This document shows positions 9,601 to 17,559 of a DNA stretch of 64,000 bases, piece after piece; position 1 is the stretch's first letter, and each line of letters starts with the position of its first letter. The notes beneath the pieces were generated by a model that did no database searches, was not told the origin of the DNA, and saw only the letters and a program-made list of their open reading frames with translations. Source of the DNA: Fibrobacter sp. UWEL (GTDB taxonomy: Bacteria > Fibrobacterota > Fibrobacteria > Fibrobacterales > Fibrobacteraceae); assembly GCF_900142535.1 (NCBI RefSeq), contig NZ_FRBE01000001.1, forward strand, positions 186,001-250,000, read 5' to 3'. Position numbers and translations under genes: made by a program.

Positions 9601-10321
9601 AACTTATGACACCGCCATCACTTCCATTAGCGCCGATGAGGCCTTGGTAATGGTTTTCTCTGATATTCGCACCGGCGTGGTAGGGGAAAACTTTAATTTC
9701 AGTACTGCTACTGTGACGGCCATTATGGATGGATCCATTACGGAATTGAATTACTCAACCATGATTCCTGCAGAGGAACAGGAAATAATTTCTAGACTGG
9801 TTCAGAATAATATTGACGCCAATACGGATACCGTCATTACAGTGAGCAATATTTCCACCGTGACCCAGTCCGATATTTTTGAACAGGTGAGATCAGGTGC
9901 CCTGGATAAGGATTTGGCTGCTGCAGGTGTGAACCAGATTCTGGTAAATGCCATTAAGAATGGTGAGGTAGATGAATTCAATATTGAGTCATACCGAAAT
10001 GGTTCTAAATCCTTGGTTTCCGACGATGCTGTTTTTCTTGTCTATCATACTTATTACTATACCCAACTTGGTAACTATGTGGGTGGTACTTCTGGCCGCA
10101 TTAAGTGTTCCGATCCCTCTGTGTATGGAGAGCGTGGCTGCTTGGAAAACAAAGGCAGGCTGTTCCTGGCTTGGAACATGCGTTCGGATGATGGTCGTCT
10201 TGTGGGAACAGGGGCCTATATCTCCCGACTAGAACTGAAAATAGTGATGAACGGAAAGACTATCTTGCGCCAATCCGATGACACGATTATTGGCGTACGT
10301 AGAGGGAAGGACATTAAATAA
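6641..10321 (+). CDS. Large fibro-slime domain surface protein
   Basis: A 1226-residue secreted protein. The N terminus has a hydrophobic export signal (LGMLAFWVVAAFGLATGA). Residues about 145-430 form a fibro-slime domain: TMFDWLHGD, FEYVPGQYFDFLGDDDVWVF, NNKLVVDIGGQHG and FHIFYVERHTGSSNFKMRTS, a PA14-like calcium-type sugar-binding fold. Near residue 677 HDRNGDGRVDSL looks like a calcium-binding loop heading an Ig-like module. The C terminus (NMRSDDGRLVGTGAYI...LELKI) resembles the FlgD-like Ig domain at the end of many Fibrobacter secreted proteins. Such proteins are linked in Fibrobacter to attachment to cellulose; that role is inferred here. AAGGGA precedes the ATG. Confidence 0.8.
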   Translation: MGRPTLGRALGMLAFWVVAAFGLATGAETSSETSKTIAFYTPWSNTNAVLFVDGDSVATMTSLKNYCGWFKADVTVPANGLKVYFKQTVGRNYVGSEGMTLDEPTIATEIVLDSVAALTDTVWVQGYKTGAPSQFSQFPGVLGDCPLKKFPVTMFDWLHGDKGDGNGAGKNGDPANGISADFGSGGCNSGDRAGSNFTASRVYGDSVYKYMGGMVERELGANGVPVMADPFPTNCKNTNHLNEWFLPESLAVDANGNTLTNMTCRDLYISMDDEGFWLAEVSKDNISEGNEFNKGGMFLLDDFKFLDAEGTVANPYFEQVRGSDGRKHNFGFTMKIQATFEYVPGQYFDFLGDDDVWVFINNKLVVDIGGQHGQIPGAVDLDTIGQNNPAEKLVPGQLYNFHIFYVERHTGSSNFKMRTSIDLQVDASIFVTSEERGDEVVYDVWQINKRNKFACGNDVSNQDTVITGGASNYRLTGGNLVNPIVFEPGSYFDGGLVISSDSTFSINVEAIKAAGALVPGHYFLEVSLKSDPSQSTRIEIVVPIYDIPTVAFASEEWNVLGKEVSGDTLQIGDWAYATYKVNVTFLEEWATVNNYNRKINLAFSDPNIDILDAEDGKKITYVNLDSNGRATFYVHANAPVAGVTLTAKGAAAGNSVWKNLNFPEPPIPQVVKAIVHDRNGDGRVDSLHVQFDRAINSKTVLDSIQFTFGESFMTTTKFKIVNGMELIALAEDVNPTMCANEKNCGFGSRQFTGGSSGLYTGSLNSWFTYSDNGSKSHFYKEDEPIADGAGPIILSAVKTKGDDGNRYLSLTFSEVISEESRQNIATLLEFICTRGGVNETPEAPAAQTGFGSKMVLVYSSVTDDMVLPTSGDRVRFALGLNYVRDLVGNGPHANNPWAVVTGDQELKNQNPSVITVGEDPYGIIENERITQPFLVADNGQTVQQIGDSLGVQGSLVDFDMAKIMMEESQNAVNAFDAFVESRLGSTTTYDTAITSISADEALVMVFSDIRTGVVGENFNFSTATVTAIMDGSITELNYSTMIPAEEQEIISRLVQNNIDANTDTVITVSNISTVTQSDIFEQVRSGALDKDLAAAGVNQILVNAIKNGEVDEFNIESYRNGSKSLVSDDAVFLVYHTYYYTQLGNYVGGTSGRIKCSDPSVYGERGCLENKGRLFLAWNMRSDDGRLVGTGAYISRLELKIVMNGKTILRQSDDTIIGVRRGKDIK

Positions 10322-10335
10322 TCCTTGACATATAC

Positions 10336-10349
10336 TGCACAAAAGTGTA
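10336..10349. promoter_or_regulatory. LexA-type SOS box upstream of the helicase
   Basis: TGCACAAAAGTGTA matches the Fibrobacter LexA consensus TGCNC-N4-GTGCA with one mismatch (GTGTA for GTGCA). It ends 12 bases before the helicase ATG. It is nested in a larger perfect dyad: ATACTGCACAAAA at 10332-10344 is inverted at 10351-10363, so the right arm overlaps the start codon. Confidence 0.7.
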
Positions 10350-10361
10350 TTTTTGTGCAGT

Positions 10362-12671
10362 ATGAATAAGTTGGATGCAGAACAGCGGGAAGCTGTAGAA
10401 AATACCGAAGGTTTTGTTCGTGTGATTGCAGGTGCGGGGTCCGGAAAGACTCGTACCTTGACTCAGCGCTACCTCTACCTGGCCAAGGAGCTGGGAATTT
10501 CTCCATCCAACATTCTCTGCGTCACCTTTACCAACAAGGCTGCGGGCGAAATGAAGAGCCGTATCCGCACTATGCTGAAGGGTGACGATTCCGGCTACAT
10601 TTCTACTTTCCATGGCTTTTGCGTTCAGTTCCTGCGAGAGGATATTCATGTCCTGAATTATCCCAAGGAATTCATGATCCTGGATGAAGATGACCAGAAG
10701 GCTTTGCTGAAAAAGTCCTACGCCGAGCTGGGCCTGCATCTAAATGACCTGAAGATCAGTAGCGTCATGGATTTTATTGGCGGTCGCAAGGCCAACGAGA
10801 CGGATTACGTTTCCCTCTTTGCGGAAAAGAACGGGGAGGACTTGCTGGAACTGATTGAGTCTGCGCCCGACAAGTGGCATAAGGTTTATTACCGCTATCT
10901 TTACGAACAGCGCAAAAACTTTGCCCTGGATTTTGATGACCTGATTTTAGTGACGCTTTATATCTTGAAGCGTTTCCCGGAAAAGCTGGAGAAGTGGTCC
11001 AAACGCATGATGTATATCATGGTGGATGAATTTCAGGATATTGACGGTCAGCAGTATCAATTGGCGGAACTGTTAAGCAGCTACCATAAGAATCTATTTG
11101 TGGTGGGGGATCCGGACCAGACCATTTATACTTGGCGTGGTGCCGATGTGAATCGTATCCTGGATTTTGACCGCCATCATGAGGGTTGCAAGACCATTCT
11201 CTTGCAGAACAACTACCGTTCTACGCCCAGCATTTTGAAAGTTCCTGATTCCGTCATCAAGAATAACGAGTTCCGTATTGAAAAGGTGCTGCGCCCCATG
11301 CGCTCGGGCGGCAAGACTCCTGTTTTCTATCACGCCAAGAATACTCGCAAAGAGGCTGAATGGATCGTTGAACGCATCCAGCAGGCGGTGGAAAATGGGG
11401 TGGATTACAAAGACATTGCGGTTTTGTACCGCATGCATTCCCAGTCTCGTTCCGTGGAAGAAGCCTTGATGAGTAAGGAGATTCCCTATAAGGTTTATAG
11501 CGGGATTGGCTTCTATCAGCGTCAGGAAGTGAAGGATGTGCTTTGCTACCTGCGTATATTGGTGTATGGCGATGACTTAAGCTTTATGCGTGTGGTAAAT
11601 ACGCCCAAGCGTATGTTTGGCCCCAAGAAGCAGGCTATCCTCCAGAATTATGCTGCCAGTCGCGGGCTTAATCTCTACGACGCCCTATTAGAAATTTATG
11701 TGGCTGCTGCCGCCGAAGATGCCGCGGTAGAAAACGAAACGGTCAAGCCTGATCTGGATTGTTCCGCCTTTATGTCCCGTACGAAAGTCGGGGAGTTTGT
11801 CCAGCTGATTGAAAAGTACCGTAGCGCCTATAAGGATATGGCTGTAAGCGATGTCTTGACCAAGATGCTTCGTGAATCGGGCTACGAGGAAATGCTCCGC
11901 CTGGATGGGGACGATGATCGCCTCAGCAATCTGGCAGAATTAAAGCAGGGCGTCATGGAATTCGAGAAGAACTTCGAGGAAGACGCTACTCTGGATGAGT
12001 ACCTGCAAAATATCGTGCTGTTCACTAACGCGGATGTGGATTCTCAGGTCCCTGAGCTTGCCGAAGGGAACGGTGGTTCGGCGGGCTCACTAACCTTAGA
12101 TCGCAAGAATAAGATTCAGCTCATGACCATCCATAACGCCAAGGGTCTGGAATTCCCCTACGTATTTGTGTGCGGCCTGAACGAGGGCTGTTTCCCGGTG
12201 AAGCGTGTGAAGAACAAGGTCCAGCTGGAAGAGGAACGCAGGCTAGCTTACGTGGCCTTGACCCGTGCGGAAAATGTTCTCTGCATGAGCGATTCCGAGG
12301 ATAGCGCCGGCGGTGACGTGCAATGCCGTTATCCATCCCGATTCCTGCTGGAAATGAACATGGATGATCTGGATATTGTCCAGGGATTTAGCGACGAATG
12401 GTATCGGGCTGCCAAGCAGCATATTGCGGAAGTGGATCGCAATCGCGAGCTGGGAGAGGGCCTGAATCTAGATGATTCCGGAGTAGACGGAGTTTCCGGC
12501 AAGAAGGCTCCCGTGGCGAAGTTTGCCGAGGGGGACCGTGTGGTCCATAAAATTATGGGCGCCGGTACCATCGTTGGCATCGACGCCGAGAATTTCTATT
12601 ACGAAATCAAGTTCGATAAGATTGCGACCCATAGGGCCATACAGTTTGATTATCCGCTAGAAGCTGAGTGA
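10362..12671 (+). CDS. UvrD/PcrA family 3'-5' DNA helicase
   Basis: A 769-residue SF1A helicase that unwinds DNA with ATP in nucleotide-excision and recombination repair. Walker A is GAGSGKT at residues 24-30 and Walker B is MVDEFQDID. The GDPDQTIYTWRGAD, NYRSTPSIL, LMTIHNAKGLEFPYVF and VALTRAE motifs follow in the usual order. The C-terminal segment (FAEGDRVVHKIMGAGTIVGI) is the Tudor-like RNA-polymerase-binding tail found in PcrA/UvrD. The ATG at 10362 gives a standard N terminus; a TTG three codons earlier is unnecessary. The LexA-type box before it suggests SOS induction. PcrA and UvrD cannot be separated from sequence alone. Confidence 0.92.
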   Translation: MNKLDAEQREAVENTEGFVRVIAGAGSGKTRTLTQRYLYLAKELGISPSNILCVTFTNKAAGEMKSRIRTMLKGDDSGYISTFHGFCVQFLREDIHVLNYPKEFMILDEDDQKALLKKSYAELGLHLNDLKISSVMDFIGGRKANETDYVSLFAEKNGEDLLELIESAPDKWHKVYYRYLYEQRKNFALDFDDLILVTLYILKRFPEKLEKWSKRMMYIMVDEFQDIDGQQYQLAELLSSYHKNLFVVGDPDQTIYTWRGADVNRILDFDRHHEGCKTILLQNNYRSTPSILKVPDSVIKNNEFRIEKVLRPMRSGGKTPVFYHAKNTRKEAEWIVERIQQAVENGVDYKDIAVLYRMHSQSRSVEEALMSKEIPYKVYSGIGFYQRQEVKDVLCYLRILVYGDDLSFMRVVNTPKRMFGPKKQAILQNYAASRGLNLYDALLEIYVAAAAEDAAVENETVKPDLDCSAFMSRTKVGEFVQLIEKYRSAYKDMAVSDVLTKMLRESGYEEMLRLDGDDDRLSNLAELKQGVMEFEKNFEEDATLDEYLQNIVLFTNADVDSQVPELAEGNGGSAGSLTLDRKNKIQLMTIHNAKGLEFPYVFVCGLNEGCFPVKRVKNKVQLEEERRLAYVALTRAENVLCMSDSEDSAGGDVQCRYPSRFLLEMNMDDLDIVQGFSDEWYRAAKQHIAEVDRNRELGEGLNLDDSGVDGVSGKKAPVAKFAEGDRVVHKIMGAGTIVGIDAENFYYEIKFDKIATHRAIQFDYPLEAE

Positions 12672-13250
12672 TTAAAACGTAATAGCGGCAATGACGCCCA
12701 TGAGAATACCTGCGTAGACGCCGCCTAACAGGTCATCAGCCATCACGCCCCAAGCGCCGGGGAAAGCTTCGAACTTGTGGATGCCCAGAGGCTTCAGAAT
12801 GTCAAAGAAGCGGAATAGTCCAAATCCAATTGCCAACAGCCAGGGGGCTGCCAGAAGGGCGGAACTGCTGACAAAGGCAAATGTCATAAAGATTCCGCAC
12901 ACTTCGTCAATGACAATCCAGCCCGGATCTTCCGTCTGGGTGTCGTTCATTGCTTTCTTTACGAAAGGTATTGCAGCAAAAAAGACGATGAGGGCGGCTG
13001 CGAGAAAAGCGAAATTGATGGTCAGGTTCCCGAGGGGAATGGAAATGTCCAAGCAGGGGCACTTGCTAAACAGCAATGCCATAGGGTAGGCGACGATGGC
13101 TGCAGCCAGGCTTCCCATGGTGCCGGGAGCCTTGGGACTCATGCCGGAGCCAAAGAAGGTACAAATCTGTGCGGAGATGAAATCTGTACCGCGCCACTGG
13201 TGAGGCACGCGCTTCTTGCCATATTTTTCTTTCAATTCTTCTTTATTCAT
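12672..13250 (-). CDS. pgpA: Phosphatidylglycerophosphatase A
   Basis: A 192-residue inner-membrane phosphatase that removes the phosphate from phosphatidylglycerophosphate to make phosphatidylglycerol. FFGSGMSPKAPGTMGSL is the PgpA signature and DPGWIVIDEVCGIFMTF carries the acidic metal-binding residues; four hydrophobic segments follow the family pattern. I choose the ATG at 13250 (MNKEELKEKYGKK) because the ATG at 13262 lies inside a palindromic repeat element. The gene follows hflX on the same strand by 35 bases and abuts the convergent helicase gene directly. Confidence 0.88.
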   Translation of the reverse strand: MNKEELKEKYGKKRVPHQWRGTDFISAQICTFFGSGMSPKAPGTMGSLAAAIVAYPMALLFSKCPCLDISIPLGNLTINFAFLAAALIVFFAAIPFVKKAMNDTQTEDPGWIVIDEVCGIFMTFAFVSSSALLAAPWLLAIGFGLFRFFDILKPLGIHKFEAFPGAWGVMADDLLGGVYAGILMGVIAAITF

Positions 13251-13257
13251 ATTCAAT

Positions 13258-13283
13258 GTCATCCCCGGCTTGACCGGGGATCT
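13258..13283. repeat. 26-bp palindromic element, GC-stem copy
   Basis: Ends GTCAT and ATCT enclose the arms CCCCGG and CCGGGG with the loop CTTGA. It fills the hflX-pgpA gap. A copy of equal length with the same loop but a different stem is at 21567-21592. Confidence 0.75.
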
Positions 13284-13285
13284 AG

Positions 13286-14650
13286 CTATTCATCGTAAAT
13301 TCCTGGTTCGCGCCAGTCTTCGTCACGCTTGCTGTTAAAACTCTTGTCGGAAACGCTTTCTGCCGGATGGGCGGGCCAGGGCGATTCAACCACCTCCTTG
13401 ATTTGCGCGGCCTGGGCCTCGCGCTTCTTGTGCCAGGTGGCCAGCTGTTCCTTGAACGCTTCTCTCAGACGTTCCATGCCAATATTCTCTCGGGCACTGA
13501 CCTGAATGGCTTCGGGATAATTTTCCGACAGTTCCTTTCGACGTTCTTCATCGCAGACTTCCACCTTGTTGAATACGCGGAGTCTAGGCGTTTCCGGACT
13601 GATGATCCCTTCCAGCGTCTTGTGGGTCACTTCCAGATGTTCCCTGTAGTCGGGTGCGCTACCGTCTACCACCTCAAGGATACAGTCGGCGTGGGCGGCT
13701 ACCCCAAGGGTGCTCTTGAAGGTTTCGATTAAATTGTGAGGCAGCTTGCGGATAAATCCCACGGTGTCGGACAAAATGATGCTTTCTCCATCCAGGAACA
13801 GCTTGCGTGTGGTACTGTCCAAAGTGGCAAACAGCTTGTCTTCCACATAGACATCTGCGCCTGTCATACGGTTGGTAAGAGTGGACTTACCTGCGTTGGT
13901 GTAGCCGACGATACCCACATGGAAAATGTCACTGCGATTCTCTGCCTGGCTTTCTCGGGCGTCTTCAATTTTTTCCAGCTTCTTCTTCAGTTCCTGAATT
14001 CTTTTACGAATCAGTCGGCGGTCCGTTTCCAGCTGGGTTTCACCAGGACCTTTCGTTCCGATACCGCCGTTGTGCTGGCGGCAAAGGTGAGTCCACGCAC
14101 CTGTTAGGCGGGGCATCATGTACTGCAACTGTGCCACTTCCACCATAAGGCGGCTTTCGGCAGTAACTGCATGCTTTGCAAAGATATCCAGAATAAGACC
14201 GGTACGGTCCAAAACTTTTATTCCGGGAAGTCGTGCTTCCAAGTTACGCACCTGGGAACCAGAAAGGTCATCGTCAAACACCACCATCTTGGCATCGTTT
14301 TCTTCCAGGGCAATCTTGACCTGGTTCACCTTGCCTTCACCAATCAGCGTTGCTGCGTTGAACTGCTGGACGCGCTGCAAAAAACTCTGGACGACTTCTG
14401 CACCGGCGGTTTCTGCAAGTCGGCCTAGTTCCGCCAGCTGTTCTGTGGCAAGCCAGGGGCGAACCTTGGGAGTTGCGATTCCGATCAGGATGCAACGTTC
14501 CTTTTCCACCTTATTTTCCTTCAGGCCTCTTTCCCCACGGGATTTGCGGGGCTTCTCGGATTCGGTAAATTCGTCGGCGTGCTCACTGTCGAGCCCACGG
14601 TTGAATTCCAGGGCGTTTCCACGATTTCGCTGGTTGTCTTGTCTGCGCAC
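13286..14650 (-). CDS. hflX: HflX ribosome-associated GTPase
   Basis: A 454-residue GTPase that binds the 50S subunit and helps split or rescue stalled ribosomes. The HflX N-terminal domain is recognisable (VVFDDDLSGSQVRNLE, RTGLILDIFAKHA, GGIGTKGPGETQLETDRR). The G domain follows with G1 GYTNAGKST, G3 DTVGFIRKLP and FNKVE in place of canonical NKxD. The start is uncertain: GTG at 14650 yields a 50-residue charged extension without an evident ribosome site. An internal GTG at 14509 (MEKERCILIG) is preceded by AAGGA and matches the usual family start. It is divergent from the second FISUMP gene. Confidence 0.9.
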   Translation of the reverse strand: MRRQDNQRNRGNALEFNRGLDSEHADEFTESEKPRKSRGERGLKENKVEKERCILIGIATPKVRPWLATEQLAELGRLAETAGAEVVQSFLQRVQQFNAATLIGEGKVNQVKIALEENDAKMVVFDDDLSGSQVRNLEARLPGIKVLDRTGLILDIFAKHAVTAESRLMVEVAQLQYMMPRLTGAWTHLCRQHNGGIGTKGPGETQLETDRRLIRKRIQELKKKLEKIEDARESQAENRSDIFHVGIVGYTNAGKSTLTNRMTGADVYVEDKLFATLDSTTRKLFLDGESIILSDTVGFIRKLPHNLIETFKSTLGVAAHADCILEVVDGSAPDYREHLEVTHKTLEGIISPETPRLRVFNKVEVCDEERRKELSENYPEAIQVSARENIGMERLREAFKEQLATWHKKREAQAAQIKEVVESPWPAHPAESVSDKSFNSKRDEDWREPGIYDE

Positions 14651-14676
14651 TCAGTAGTTCCTATTGGTTTTATACT

Positions 14677-14696
14677 GCACTAATATAGCATAGTGC
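14677..14696. promoter_or_regulatory. Dyad in the hflX/FISUMP divergent spacer
   Basis: GCACTA and TAGTGC form a 6-bp inverted repeat with an 8-base spacer. It contains a TAATAT -10-like element. The half-sites resemble LexA half-sites but the spacing is wrong for the Fibrobacter consensus. Confidence 0.25.
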
Positions 14697-14733
14697 GAGA
14701 AATTGTGGCGCCGCAATAATTATATTGTAGCCC

Positions 14734-15345
14734 ATGGGAATGAAGTCTTTATGCTGTATATTAGTTCTTTTTTTGATGCTTCCGGTTCTTTCGTTCGGTG
14801 CTTCCAAGGCGGCCAAGAAAAACGAGGTGAAGGATCCGCGCGACAAGCAGGTTTATAGAACCGTTAAAATCGCAGGAAAGACCTGGCTTGGTGACAATCT
14901 GAACTATAACTCCGAAGGTAGTTTCTGCTTGAAAGATGATGACAACAATTGCGAAGCCTATGGCAGGCTGTACACTTGGGATGCCGCCCAGGTTGCGTGC
15001 CCCGCAGGTTTCCACCTGCCCTCTCACGACGATTTTGAATCACTCTGGACTGCTGCCGGTGCGGACTTCAACGCCGGTTATTTAGTCAAGACGACTTACG
15101 GCTGGAAAGGCAATACCAATGGCAACGATACGCTAAAGTTCAGCGCCATGGCCGCAGGCAACCGCTTTGACGATGGTACTTACGGTAACCTGGAAAAATT
15201 CGCCTTCTTCTGGACCTCCGACGATAAGCTGGAAGGAATCGGGGCGGGGAATGCTCGCGTGTGGTATCTGACCAACAAGTCCATGGCCTTCAGCTATACT
15301 AGCAAGCCTAAGGACTTTGGTTTTTCCGTCCGTTGCGTGAAATAA
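14734..15345 (+). CDS. FISUMP domain secreted protein
   Basis: A 203-residue exported protein: signal peptide MGMKSLCCILVLFLMLPVLSFGA, a short Lys-rich linker (SKAAKKNEVKDPRDKQ) and one FISUMP domain. VYRTVKIAGKTWLGDNLNYN, FCLKDDDNNCEAYGRLYTWD, ACPAGFHLPS and a final GFSVRCVK parallel the protein at 4823 block by block, with the Cys residues conserved. Start could be this ATG or the one two codons later. It is followed after 15 bases by an ABC permease gene and may be co-transcribed; a functional link is not shown. Confidence 0.83.
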   Translation: MGMKSLCCILVLFLMLPVLSFGASKAAKKNEVKDPRDKQVYRTVKIAGKTWLGDNLNYNSEGSFCLKDDDNNCEAYGRLYTWDAAQVACPAGFHLPSHDDFESLWTAAGADFNAGYLVKTTYGWKGNTNGNDTLKFSAMAAGNRFDDGTYGNLEKFAFFWTSDDKLEGIGAGNARVWYLTNKSMAFSYTSKPKDFGFSVRCVK

Positions 15346-15360
15346 CTATATTGGGAATTC

Positions 15361-16428
15361 ATGAAAATTCGCTTGACCACAGAAACGAAAAACAGACTGA
15401 AGCGCTTCCGCAAGAATAAGCGTGCCTTCTGGTCCTTGATCGTCCTGGTGGTGGCTTACCTCCTTTCCTTGACCAGCCCCTGGACTGTAAACGACAAACC
15501 GCTTTACATGAGCTCCAACGGAAAGTCCTATTTCCCTGCCTTCGCCCGCTATAGCGAAAAGGATTTTGGTGGAACTTACGATACGGAACCGGATTATGCG
15601 CTCCTAATTGCAGAGGCTGATGAATGCCATGCGGATGGCTTTACCGGTTCCAACTGCGATGATATCTGGACCATCATGCCGCCAATTCCTCACGATCCTT
15701 TGAAGGCGGATTTGGATGATGATGGAACTCCGCCTTACGCTCCCAGCGGCAAGCACTGGCTGGGCACAGATAGCAATGGACGTGATGTTCTTTCCCGATT
15801 GATTCATGGCTTTAGAATTTGCATTAGCTTTAGTTTGCTGCTGACTTTGCTGGGAACGTTCCTAGGCATTGTCATTGGCGGTATTCAAGGCTACCTCGGG
15901 AAGTTCTGGGATACGGGTATGCAGCGTATGATTGAAATCTGGTCTTCGCTGCCTATGCTTTACGTGGTGATTCTCATCGGTAGTATTTACGGTCGCAGTT
16001 TCTGGCTTTTGATCCTCATTATGGCAGCCTTCAACTGGATTTCCCTCAGTTACTACATGCGTGGGGAATTCCTGAAGTTGCGTAATATGACTTACGTCCA
16101 GTCAGCCAAGGTGCTGGGACTTTCCCATCGTCATATTTTCTTTAAGGAAATTCTGCCCAACGCCATGACCCCGGTGGTGACCTTGTTCCCCTTTACCCTT
16201 ATTGGCGGTATCGGTAGCTTGACTTCCCTGGACTTCTTGGGTTTTGGCCTGCAGCCTCCCACACCTAGTTGGGGCGAGCTTATGAGCCAGGGATTGAACA
16301 ATCTTTACGCTCCCTGGATTTCTGTCAGCACGGTTCTTGCTCTTTTCGTGACTTTGCTCTTGACCACTTTCGTTGGGGAAGGCGTCCGCGATGCTATGGA
16401 CCCCAAGTCCGGAGATCGATATGAGTAA
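15361..16428 (+). CDS. Oligopeptide-type ABC transporter permease (YejE/OppC-like)
   Basis: A 355-residue inner-membrane permease. One N-terminal membrane segment (FWSLIVLVVAYLLSL) is followed by a periplasmic loop of about 90 residues and then the conserved binding-protein-dependent permease domain. GTDSNGRDVLSRLIHGFRI marks the start of that domain, and the cytoplasmic coupling helix is at GLSHRHIFFKEILPNAMTPV. The long loop before HWLGTD is like YejE. GGGAA sits six bases before the ATG. It overlaps the downstream ATPase gene by eight bases. The matching second permease and substrate-binding protein are not in the window. Confidence 0.85.
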   Translation: MKIRLTTETKNRLKRFRKNKRAFWSLIVLVVAYLLSLTSPWTVNDKPLYMSSNGKSYFPAFARYSEKDFGGTYDTEPDYALLIAEADECHADGFTGSNCDDIWTIMPPIPHDPLKADLDDDGTPPYAPSGKHWLGTDSNGRDVLSRLIHGFRICISFSLLLTLLGTFLGIVIGGIQGYLGKFWDTGMQRMIEIWSSLPMLYVVILIGSIYGRSFWLLILIMAAFNWISLSYYMRGEFLKLRNMTYVQSAKVLGLSHRHIFFKEILPNAMTPVVTLFPFTLIGGIGSLTSLDFLGFGLQPPTPSWGELMSQGLNNLYAPWISVSTVLALFVTLLLTTFVGEGVRDAMDPKSGDRYE

Positions 16429-17488
16429 AGTCCTTTCGGTAAAGAACTTGTCTGTTGCCTTTGGTTTTTCTAAGGGCAAGAAGGGTGCTTTCGTTTGCAA
16501 GGAAGGAACTCCCTTGCAGGTGACGGATCGTGTCAGCTTCGATATCCACAAGGGTGAATTCTTTGCCCTGGTAGGGGAGTCCGGTTGCGGCAAGAGCGTG
16601 ACCGCCATGAGCATCCTGCGCTTGCTCCCGCAGCCCAGCGCCCAGATTGTGGACGGCGAAGTCCTGTTTAACGCAGATGTCATCCCGAGCGAATCCTCTC
16701 ATGTTATCCCGAGCGAATCCTCTCATGTCATCCCGAGCGAAGCCGAGGGATCTGTTGACCTTGCGAAGCTTCCTCTTACAGAATTACAGAGAATCCGCGG
16801 GTCCGAAATTGCCTGTATTTTCCAGGAACCCATGCAGGCTTTGAATCCTGTTCTATCCATCAAGAAGCAGCTGTTGGAAGTCTGCAAATCTCTCGATACC
16901 ATTCGAGAACAGTTGAAGTCTGCAGGCTTTACCGATTCGGAACGTGTGCTGGATTCCTATCCTCACGAGCTTTCCGGTGGCATGCTCCAGCGTGTGTGTA
17001 TCGTCATGGCGCTGCTGGCTAATCCCAAACTGATTATCGCCGATGAACCGACCACTGCGTTGGATGTGACGGTCCAAGCTCAAGTTCTTGCCGTTCTGAA
17101 GGAGATGGCCTCCAGGTCCGGTACCGCAGTTCTTCTCATTACTCATAACATGGGTATCGTCTCTCAGTACGCCGATCGCGTGGCTGTCATGTATGCAGGT
17201 CGCATTGTGGAGATGGGCGGTGTGGATGACGTCATTAACGATCCGCTCCATCCCTATACGAGAGGCTTGCTGGCCGCTATTCCCGAAAGCCATAGCCAGA
17301 TGAAGAACCTGAAGTCCATTCCCGGTTCTGTTCCGCACCCTCGGGACTTTGTATCGGGCTGCCGCTTCGCCGATCGCTGCGAGCGCTGCATGCAGGGCTC
17401 TCCCGAACTTCAGGCCAAGTGCCGCTCTACGGAACTTCCCCCGAAGGCGGAAAAAGACGGACACTGCGCCTTCTGCTTTAATCCGTAA
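16421..17488 (+). CDS. Oligopeptide-type ABC transporter ATPase (OppD/DppD-like) with in-frame repeat insertion
   Basis: A 355-residue ATPase for a peptide importer. The ATG at 16421 overlaps the permease stop and has GGAG ten bases before it. Walker A is GESGCGKS, the signature is LSGGMLQRV, Walker B is [13 protein letters not shown], and the C-terminal domain has the Cys-rich [11 protein letters not shown] block of oligopeptide ATPases. Between Walker A and the Q-loop, after GEVLFNADV, the protein carries about 24 extra residues made of the octapeptide VIPSESSH repeated. These are encoded by three 24-bp tandem copies of a dispersed noncoding-type repeat. All catalytic motifs remain intact, so the protein is probably functional. 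Confidence 0.87.
   Translation: MSKVLSVKNLSVAFGFSKGKKGAFVCKEGTPLQVTDRVSFDIHKGEFFALVGESGCGKSVTAMSILRLLPQPSAQIVDGEVLFNADVIPSESSHVIPSESSHVIPSEAEGSVDLAKLPLTELQRIRGSEIACIFQEPMQALNPVLSIKKQLLEVCKSLDTIREQLKSAGFTDSERVLDSYPHELSGGMLQRVCIVMALLANPKLIIADEPTTALDVTVQAQVLAVLKEMASRSGTAVLLITHNMGIVSQYADRVAVMYAGRIVEMGGVDDVINDPLHPYTRGLLAAIPESHSQMKNLKSIPGSVPHPRDFVSGCRFADRCERCMQGSPELQAKCRSTELPPKAEKDGHCAFCFNP
16679..16753 (+). repeat. Three in-frame 24-bp repeats inside the ABC ATPase gene
   Basis: Three consecutive units begin GTCATCCC, GTTATCCC and GTCATCCC, each followed by GAGCGAA. The first two are 24 bp and nearly identical. The third ends GCCGAGGGATCT like the dispersed element seen elsewhere in the window. 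Unit length is a multiple of three, so the frame is kept. Confidence 0.88.
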
Positions 17489-17503
17489 TTTCAATACATA
17501 ACG

Positions 17504-17533
17504 AAAAGGGCCGCGGATTCACCGCAGTCCCTT
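17504..17533. terminator. Hairpin between convergent ABC ATPase and sirtuin genes
   Basis: AAGGG...GCGG and CCGC...CCCTT pair imperfectly around ATTCA. There is no strong T-run, so termination is only a suggestion from its position between convergent genes. Confidence 0.4.
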
Positions 17534-17559
17534 AATAAATCATAATTCGTATTTCATAA

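Noticed and set aside
13250-13262. Upstream ATG at 13262 as the pgpA start
   Set aside because: It lies inside the palindromic repeat; the ATG at 13250 gives the normal family N terminus.
14677-14696. Dyad GCACTA/TAGTGC as a LexA box for hflX
   Set aside because: Half-sites are similar but 12 bases separate them where the consensus has four, so LexA binding is unlikely.
16679-16753. Repeat insertion as a sign that the ABC ATPase is a pseudogene
   Set aside because: The insertion is a multiple of three, has no stop codon, and all ATPase motifs before and after it are intact.
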